64,000 nt of DNA, from assembly GCA_038230415.1 (NCBI GenBank), contig JBBRNH010000016.1, forward strand, positions 11,156-75,155, written 5' to 3'. This DNA comes from JBBRNH01 sp038230415. GTDB lineage: Bacteria > Bacteroidota > Bacteroidia > Cytophagales > Spirosomataceae. Below are positions 59,177-64,000 of the stretch, piece after piece. A program made the translations under genes and the position numbers. Position 1 is the stretch's first letter. Every line of letters begins with the position of its first letter. Below the pieces are notes generated by a model. The model ran no database searches and was not told where the DNA came from. It saw nothing but the letters and a program-made list of their open reading frames with translations.

Positions 59177-60493
59177 ATGAAGACGTGGCTTCTCCTTTTA
59201 TTGGTTAGCTTCTTATCTGGCAGTTTTACGACTGCTCAGACACAGATTGCCTATCATAAAGCCCCCTCTGCTCATACGAGCGTGGCGCGTCAGCAGGGAA
59301 CGGCTATGTCCGGCCCGGCCAATGTGGTTGGCAAGCCAGGTGGTTGGATGAACGTTTGGGGCGATAAGCCCCTGCCCATAGCCAACTATACGGCCAAAGA
59401 AGCGGCCTACCAGATTGATCTAAACAGTAGAGCCGGAGACTGGATCAAGACATACAGCCCAATTCCAGATGAAGCACTCTACGCCAATAACAATGATGAA
59501 CTACCTGATAACCAGCGAGATGTTGACAACGAACCCATAACCCCGTACACCTGGAAATGGCTTACCCTGGAACAACAGGGCGAAGACGGCTCAACCGTAA
59601 CGGCCTGGCTTCGCCGACCTCACTGGTGGATTCGGGCGCACAACGCTGGCAAAACGGGCAATACCGTTCAAGTCGAATTAACCGAACAGGGCTTGTCGGG
59701 CCTGTTTACCGTCAAGGAAATACGCCCCAGCTTAATAGACACTCGTTTTGGGCCTGTTGAACGCGAAGGCAATTATGTTTATCGGCCCCTCACGGGCAAA
59801 TTTGAACACCAGACCAGCAACGTCTCGGACTATACATTCAGCAACGGCGAGGTTATTGGGGCTACGCCATCGCACCCGTTTTATTCAGAGAAGCGGCAGG
59901 CATACATCCCCATCGGCGACATTGACCTCGGCGAACCGATTCGGACCGCAGACAATGCGTTGGTAACGCTGACAGAAAAGGTAAAGCGCAACCGGGGTGC
60001 CGAAAAAGTCTATAATCTGGAAGTATATCGGGATCACAACTTCTTGGTTGGCAGAGCCGGGTTTTTGGTGCATAACACCTGTGCTATAGCCTCTTGGGCT
60101 GATGCCATCAGTGCGGTTGACGGCCTATTAAATCTCGAATTGAAAAAACTCAGGAAGTTATATCCTAATGCCAAGATCGGGTATCGAGGGTCTCTGGCAA
60201 CGGGAGTGAAATATAAAGGAGGGCCATTTGACCCGGCGGATTGGGATGTGGATGCTTTTATAGTGGATGATCCACTTTACAACAAGTTTCCTAATCCTGG
60301 TACACGGGCTTTTCGCAATGCAATCAACCGGGATGGAAGAATCATACCAATCGTGCAAAAAGTTGAAATGGAACTTCAAAAATTCAGCGGATATAGAATA
60401 GACCCACGCAAGCCATTCGCTTTTAAAGTTTGGTCTGAGAAGGAGTTTGTCGACGAGATTATACCAGGGGGCTATAAATTTTTGGACTTATGA
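59177..60493 (+). CDS. Secreted polymorphic toxin: Hint-like domain plus nucleotidyltransferase-like tip
   Basis: A 438-residue protein. A Sec signal (WLLLLLVSFLSGSFTTAQ) is followed by a linker and a Hint-like beta domain (residues ~150-305) with ATPSHPFYSE and the end motif AGFLVHNTC; the usual N-terminal catalytic Cys-Phe-x-x-Gly-T is not seen. The tip has GYRGSLATG (Gly338-Ser339) and DWDVDAFIVDD (Asp357, Asp359), the Gly-Ser/Asp-x-Asp pattern of nucleotidyltransferases. It may modify a tRNA end or make an alarmone. An immunity-like gene overlaps its stop by 4 bp. Confidence 0.75.
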   Translation: MKTWLLLLLVSFLSGSFTTAQTQIAYHKAPSAHTSVARQQGTAMSGPANVVGKPGGWMNVWGDKPLPIANYTAKEAAYQIDLNSRAGDWIKTYSPIPDEALYANNNDELPDNQRDVDNEPITPYTWKWLTLEQQGEDGSTVTAWLRRPHWWIRAHNAGKTGNTVQVELTEQGLSGLFTVKEIRPSLIDTRFGPVEREGNYVYRPLTGKFEHQTSNVSDYTFSNGEVIGATPSHPFYSEKRQAYIPIGDIDLGEPIRTADNALVTLTEKVKRNRGAEKVYNLEVYRDHNFLVGRAGFLVHNTCAIASWADAISAVDGLLNLELKKLRKLYPNAKIGYRGSLATGVKYKGGPFDPADWDVDAFIVDDPLYNKFPNPGTRAFRNAINRDGRIIPIVQKVEMELQKFSGYRIDPRKPFAFKVWSEKEFVDEIIPGGYKFLDL

Positions 60494-61209
60494 AAACTAT
60501 TTCAGCAAACTACTTCATTGGAAGTGTTCACTTTCAATCGGAACTAATCATTGAAAAATTAGGACAGTTACTGAGTGCTCATGTATTGAGTGGAATTCAA
60601 CTTGGTGGTTTAGAGAGGGCCGTTTATGATGAAGTACCGGCTATTTATAATGATTTTTTAAACATGGCTATAACACTACAAGGGTACAGCAATCTTGACG
60701 ATGAAGGTATCTACATTTTGGAGATCGCAACCTATGGTATTCATAATAAATTAAAGGTTGGTAAATGTGTAAATATAAATTTTCAATTAGAACTGCTGTT
60801 TCAAAAAATACTGTCTAAACTGCCAGCTATTAAAGGTAGGGATGTGGTAATAACTCCACGACTAACAGGAATGTACACTGCTCCCGCCGATACCTACTTT
60901 AGAGGTAGTGTCCGTTGCTCCTTACCTGGCTTGAGTTTTTTAAGTGCCGCTCAACTAATCAGCGAAAAGTGCTTAGGAGGAGCTATTTTAAAGTCTGTTG
61001 TAGGTGAATTATCAGCCGTTGAGACCAATATTCTGGGCTTTACTATATTCATTCGTCAACGCTCGGATTTAGCTGGCAATGTGTACGAATTGCGTCTTCA
61101 ATCTGAATTGCCAGTTGAAGCCGAGCCAACAACTATCGTAAGCATGGATGACTACTTAGCCGCAGTTTTTCAGGAAGTTTTCGGAAACGATCCTACCATT
61201 CAGATTTAG
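60490..61209 (+). CDS. Putative immunity protein for the nucleotidyltransferase-like toxin
   Basis: A 239-residue protein with no recognised family. The ATG overlaps the toxin stop by 4 bp, the tightest coupling in the island, and the gene is AT-rich. Mixed alpha/beta pattern, no signal peptide, no membrane helix, consistent with a cytosolic immunity protein. Confidence 0.6.
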   Translation: MKTISANYFIGSVHFQSELIIEKLGQLLSAHVLSGIQLGGLERAVYDEVPAIYNDFLNMAITLQGYSNLDDEGIYILEIATYGIHNKLKVGKCVNINFQLELLFQKILSKLPAIKGRDVVITPRLTGMYTAPADTYFRGSVRCSLPGLSFLSAAQLISEKCLGGAILKSVVGELSAVETNILGFTIFIRQRSDLAGNVYELRLQSELPVEAEPTTIVSMDDYLAAVFQEVFGNDPTIQI

Positions 61210-61229
61210 AAATAAAATAGATCAGTAAT

Positions 61230-61664
61230 ATGATTGAATTTAAAATAATGCCTCAGCACCATAGTCAATTGGTTGAGCAAGACCCTGAATGGATAGCAGG
61301 ATATTTTGAGGTAGGTGAAATAGATTATTCTGTTTGCTTTTTCGAAAACAGGCATTGTATGATAATTCCGACATTAATAAACCTGTTGGAATATCTATCA
61401 GATGCTGCTAAGTATAATGGTAAGCGTATTGATTGGCACGGGGAAGATAACGGTAATTCTGTTGCACTTTTCAAACAAAAAGGGTTTTTAATTTTTGAAG
61501 CTTCCCGTTTCAGTACAACATTTAACATCAACTACTTTACACTGGCTGTTCTACAAGAATACAAACGATTTATCAAAAATTGGATAGAGATAAATCCCAG
61601 TGTTCTACAAAATGAGGTACTAATATATTTAACGAATACCGTCGCCAAACTAAGTGAGAAATAA
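61230..61664 (+). CDS. Immunity-like protein, paralogue 1
   Basis: A 144-residue AT-rich gene. The protein starts IEFKIMPQHHSQLVEQ and includes WIAGYFEVGEIDYSVCFF, closely matched by the next gene. Family unknown. It follows the toxin cassette on the same strand by 20 bp, so an immunity role is likely, perhaps against toxins not encoded here. Confidence 0.6.
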   Translation: MIEFKIMPQHHSQLVEQDPEWIAGYFEVGEIDYSVCFFENRHCMIIPTLINLLEYLSDAAKYNGKRIDWHGEDNGNSVALFKQKGFLIFEASRFSTTFNINYFTLAVLQEYKRFIKNWIEINPSVLQNEVLIYLTNTVAKLSEK

Positions 61665-61687
61665 CAATTATTTACAAAATCAATAAC

Positions 61688-62116
61688 ATGGTCAGCTTTA
61701 GAATTATGCCACAGCATACAGAAGAGTTAAAAAGCGAAGGTGCAGGTTGGATAGCAGGCCACTTTGAAGTCGGCGAAATTGATTGCACAATCTGTTTATT
61801 CAAAGACAGGCATTGTATGCTCATGCTTACGTTAAAGGAATTATTAGACTACTTATTGGTCATAGACCGATATGAGGGCAAACGGATCGGCTGGATGGGT
61901 ATGGATAATGGCAAATCTATTGCCTTAAAAAAACAGAAAGGAATTTTTAGTATCGAAGGTGAATATTTTAATGCTCAATTTCATTTTAAGGACTTCCGAA
62001 CGGCTGTATTAAACGAGAGCAACCGTTTCGTTAATCATTGCAAAATAGTCAATCCTTTAATAGAAATGGAGGGCGCATTCATTGACTTGAATTACATCCT
62101 TTCTAAGTTCGGGTAG
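61688..62116 (+). CDS. Immunity-like protein, paralogue 2
   Basis: A 142-residue protein. VSFRIMPQHTEELKSEGAGW, WIAGHFEVGEIDCTICLF and DRHCMLMLTLKELLDYL align with the preceding protein without large gaps, so the two arose by tandem duplication and then diverged. Unknown family; inferred immunity gene. Confidence 0.6.
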   Translation: MVSFRIMPQHTEELKSEGAGWIAGHFEVGEIDCTICLFKDRHCMLMLTLKELLDYLLVIDRYEGKRIGWMGMDNGKSIALKKQKGIFSIEGEYFNAQFHFKDFRTAVLNESNRFVNHCKIVNPLIEMEGAFIDLNYILSKFG

Positions 62117-62180
62117 CACAATTAACGATCTGACAAAATTTAAATCCAACATAATGCCCCATTCATTTTTTACCCCTTTC

Positions 62181-62459
62181 ATGCTCCGTAACCCATTTGC
62201 CCCCGTTCTCCTGCTGGCCCTGAGTGCCTGCACCGCCCACGCCCAGCAGCCCGCCCCGGCCCGCGTCACCATCACGGCTGATTCGCTGCCCATCTTCACC
62301 ATCGAAGCCGACGCGCTCAAACCCGAACGCGAACTGCTGCGCCAACGCGGCTACGTCAGCCACGTCGAAGCCACCCCCGACGGGCAGGTCAGCATCAACG
62401 TCTGCCGCCAGTACACCACCTACCTCACCACCGACAAGGGAAACGGGGGTAGTTGGTGA
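62181..62459 (+). CDS. Small secreted protein of unknown function
   Basis: A 92-residue protein with a signal peptide (LRNPFAPVLLLALSACTAHAQQ). A lipobox-like LSAC also occurs, so it could be a lipoprotein. The mature part is ~70 residues with ARVTITADSLPIFTIEADAL. GC content returns to the local norm, marking the end of the toxin island. An ATG at 62154 would add nine residues before the signal. Confidence 0.55.
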   Translation: MLRNPFAPVLLLALSACTAHAQQPAPARVTITADSLPIFTIEADALKPERELLRQRGYVSHVEATPDGQVSINVCRQYTTYLTTDKGNGGSW

Positions 62460-62521
62460 GTTTTTGTGCGGCTTCGGGATGAATAGCGTATAATTGGTGA
62501 AAAACCGCCGTAGTCTCTCCC

Positions 62522-64000
62522 ATGATACCCCGCCCCAAACGTTTTGCTCTTTTTGCCCTGCTGTTGCTGGGCAGTCTCTCCGTCTGGCTCATCTGGATGA
62601 TGCAGCCACCCGCGCCCATTTCGGCCACTGCGCCCGCAGCGGAGTTCTCGGCAATGCGGGCCATGACCCACGTCCGCGCCATTGCCCGCGAACCCCACGC
62701 CATGGGAACAGCCGCCCACGCCACCGTCCGGGCGTATCTGCTGGCGCAATTACAATCGCTGAAACTCGATACGCAGGTGCAGGAAACCGCCGTTAGCCAC
62801 CGGCGGGGCGGCAGCGTGGGGTACGTCTATAACCTGATGGGCCGGTTGCGCGGCCAGAAACCAGGCAAGGCTGTACTCATGCTGGCTCATTACGATTCGC
62901 AGCCCAACGCCCGTGGTGCCGCCGACGACGGGTCGAGCGTGGCCGCCATTCTCGAAACGGCCCGCGCCCTGCAAAACGGCCCGGCTTTGCAGCATGACGT
63001 TATTTTTCTGATTACCGACGGCGAAGAATACGGACTTTATGGCGCTCAGGCGTTTGTGCGCCACCCCTGGGCCAAAGACGTTGGGTTTGTGATGAACCTC
63101 GAAGCGCGGGGCGTGCGCGGCCCCGTTTTGTCGTTCGAGATCAGTTCGGAGAATGGCTGGGCGGTAAACGCGCTCGCTAAGGCCGCACCCTACCCGCTGG
63201 CTTCCTCGCTGATGTATGAGGTGTATCGGATTTTGCCCAACAGTACCGATTTCACCGTGTTTCGTGATGCTGGCTACACGGGTATCAACTCGGCTTATAT
63301 TGACGGGTTTGTGCATTACCACAAACTCACCGACGCGCCCCAAAACCTCGATCCCGGCTCGGTACAGCATCACGGCAGCAACCTCCTGGCCCTGACCCGC
63401 TACGTGGGCAACCAAAACCTCGATCAGACTAAAGCCCCCGACACAGTATTTTTCAATACCATCGGGTTTCATTTTGTGCAGTACCCGATGAGCCTGAATT
63501 GGTTTTTTGTGGGATTCCTGACGATAACGCTGCTCATAACGCTGGCGACGGGTATCCAGAAACGGGTGCTGACGGTGTGGCAAAGTCTGGCCGGGGCGGG
63601 TTTGTTTCTGCTGATGCTGGTGATTATCCTGGGGCTGTTTTGGCCCATTACGGTGGCGGTGCGGCAGTTGCTGCCCCCGGCCTACCACCTGCGCGTGGCC
63701 GAGGATAACTGGCTGTCCTTTTCGTATTACATCAATGGTATCTACGGGGCCGACCGTTTTTTGGTGGCTTACACGCTGCTGGCAGTCGGGCTGTTTGGCC
63801 TGATGGTTCGGTTAGTGTTGCGCTGGATACGCCCGTTTTCGTTTGTCGTAGGCGTTTATCTGCTGCTATACGCCTTAGTGATACTCCAGGCGTTTCGGCT
63901 GCCCGCCACTGCGTTTCAGTTTATGTTTCCGCTGCTGTTCAGCCTGTTAGGTACGCTGGCGGTGTTGCGGCTAAACCTGCACGAACGCAAAAATTCGACC
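62522..64000 (+). CDS. M28 family membrane aminopeptidase (right-truncated)
   Basis: At least 493 residues, running off the window. An N-terminal membrane anchor (FALFALLLLGSLSVWLIW) is followed by an M28 zinc peptidase with LAHYDSQPNARGAADDGSSV and ITDGEEYGLYGAQAF carrying the metal ligands and catalytic Glu. Then come at least four membrane helices (from SLNWFFVGFLTITLL). This order is that of ER metallopeptidase-1-like M28 proteins, with the peptidase probably facing the periplasm. Start ATG 62522 precedes the anchor by a few residues. Confidence 0.9.
   Translation, partial: MIPRPKRFALFALLLLGSLSVWLIWMMQPPAPISATAPAAEFSAMRAMTHVRAIAREPHAMGTAAHATVRAYLLAQLQSLKLDTQVQETAVSHRRGGSVGYVYNLMGRLRGQKPGKAVLMLAHYDSQPNARGAADDGSSVAAILETARALQNGPALQHDVIFLITDGEEYGLYGAQAFVRHPWAKDVGFVMNLEARGVRGPVLSFEISSENGWAVNALAKAAPYPLASSLMYEVYRILPNSTDFTVFRDAGYTGINSAYIDGFVHYHKLTDAPQNLDPGSVQHHGSNLLALTRYVGNQNLDQTKAPDTVFFNTIGFHFVQYPMSLNWFFVGFLTITLLITLATGIQKRVLTVWQSLAGAGLFLLMLVIILGLFWPITVAVRQLLPPAYHLRVAEDNWLSFSYYINGIYGADRFLVAYTLLAVGLFGLMVRLVLRWIRPFSFVVGVYLLLYALVILQAFRLPATAFQFMFPLLFSLLGTLAVLRLNLHERKNST

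Noticed and set aside
62750..63688. A 312-codon open frame on the minus strand
   Set aside because: Antisense to the M28 peptidase, whose zinc-site motifs are clear. The frame is a by-product of GC-rich codon use.

Overview
The window looks like chromosome from a member of the Cytophagales (Bacteroidota), probably close to Spirosoma or its relatives. This is inferred from a type IX secretion C-terminal sorting domain, a TonB-dependent receptor paired with a DUF4249 lipoprotein, a GSCFA protein, an ECF sigma factor next to an anti-sigma-like gene, TAnnTTTG-type -7 boxes ahead of several genes, and moderately GC-rich coding DNA. Genes are dense, on both strands and mostly housekeeping, but several accessory islands stand out.

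Layout. 0-1.8 kb: end of a secreted DUF1501 protein, a Bax-inhibitor-1 protein and an orphan small protein. 1.8-8.2 kb: an inorganic-carbon island, with dabA and dabB on the minus strand diverging from a SulP transporter gene. Their shared intergenic region holds eight TTAA-headed units at exactly 11-bp spacing. 8.4-15.1 kb: TatD, TcdA, DUF1080, a Ddl-like ATP-grasp enzyme, and an Fe-S/GSCFA cluster (GSCFA, Mrp, NifU-like). 15.3-16.1 kb: a graveyard of a helicase tail and truncated toxin-antitoxin modules. 16.2-31 kb: GMC oxidoreductase, TMEM175, ProA, sterol desaturase, HflX, tRNA-Arg(CCT) with a decayed tandem copy, transglutaminase, thiolase, RuvA, DUF58, a BlaI/M56 pair with two perfect operators, and a sigma/anti-sigma/barrel operon.

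32-35.5 kb: the most striking region. A WYL regulator diverges from a bacterial Ro60 (TROVE) gene. Directly downstream lie three structured RNAs that share internal motifs but have different, compensating terminal stems. The third contains a nearly complete, circularly permuted tRNA core: T arm, then an acceptor-like stem closed by a GCAA tetraloop, then D arm, opened at the anticodon-like stem. I read these as a tandem Y-RNA cluster.

35.7-57.5 kb: TonB receptor/DUF4249, two M28 peptidases (the second at the right edge of the window), an orphan XisI, CysS, a RES-Xre toxin-antitoxin pair, PfkB kinase, Gfo/Idh/MocA oxidoreductase, two nuclease-fold proteins, RF1, MFS transporter, esterase, serine hydrolase and thymidine kinase. 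57.6-62.1 kb: an AT-richer polymorphic-toxin island with two Hint-bearing toxins. One has a DNA/RNA non-specific endonuclease-like tip behind an in-frame stop; the other has a nucleotidyltransferase-like tip. Probable immunity genes follow, including a tandem paralogous pair.

Dispersed palindromes are a second theme. A GAGACGCAA/TTGCGTCTC element occurs at least six times, once inside the signal-peptide codons of the TonB receptor. A roughly 110-bp hairpin with CCCCCAACCCCCTCC arms occurs twice.
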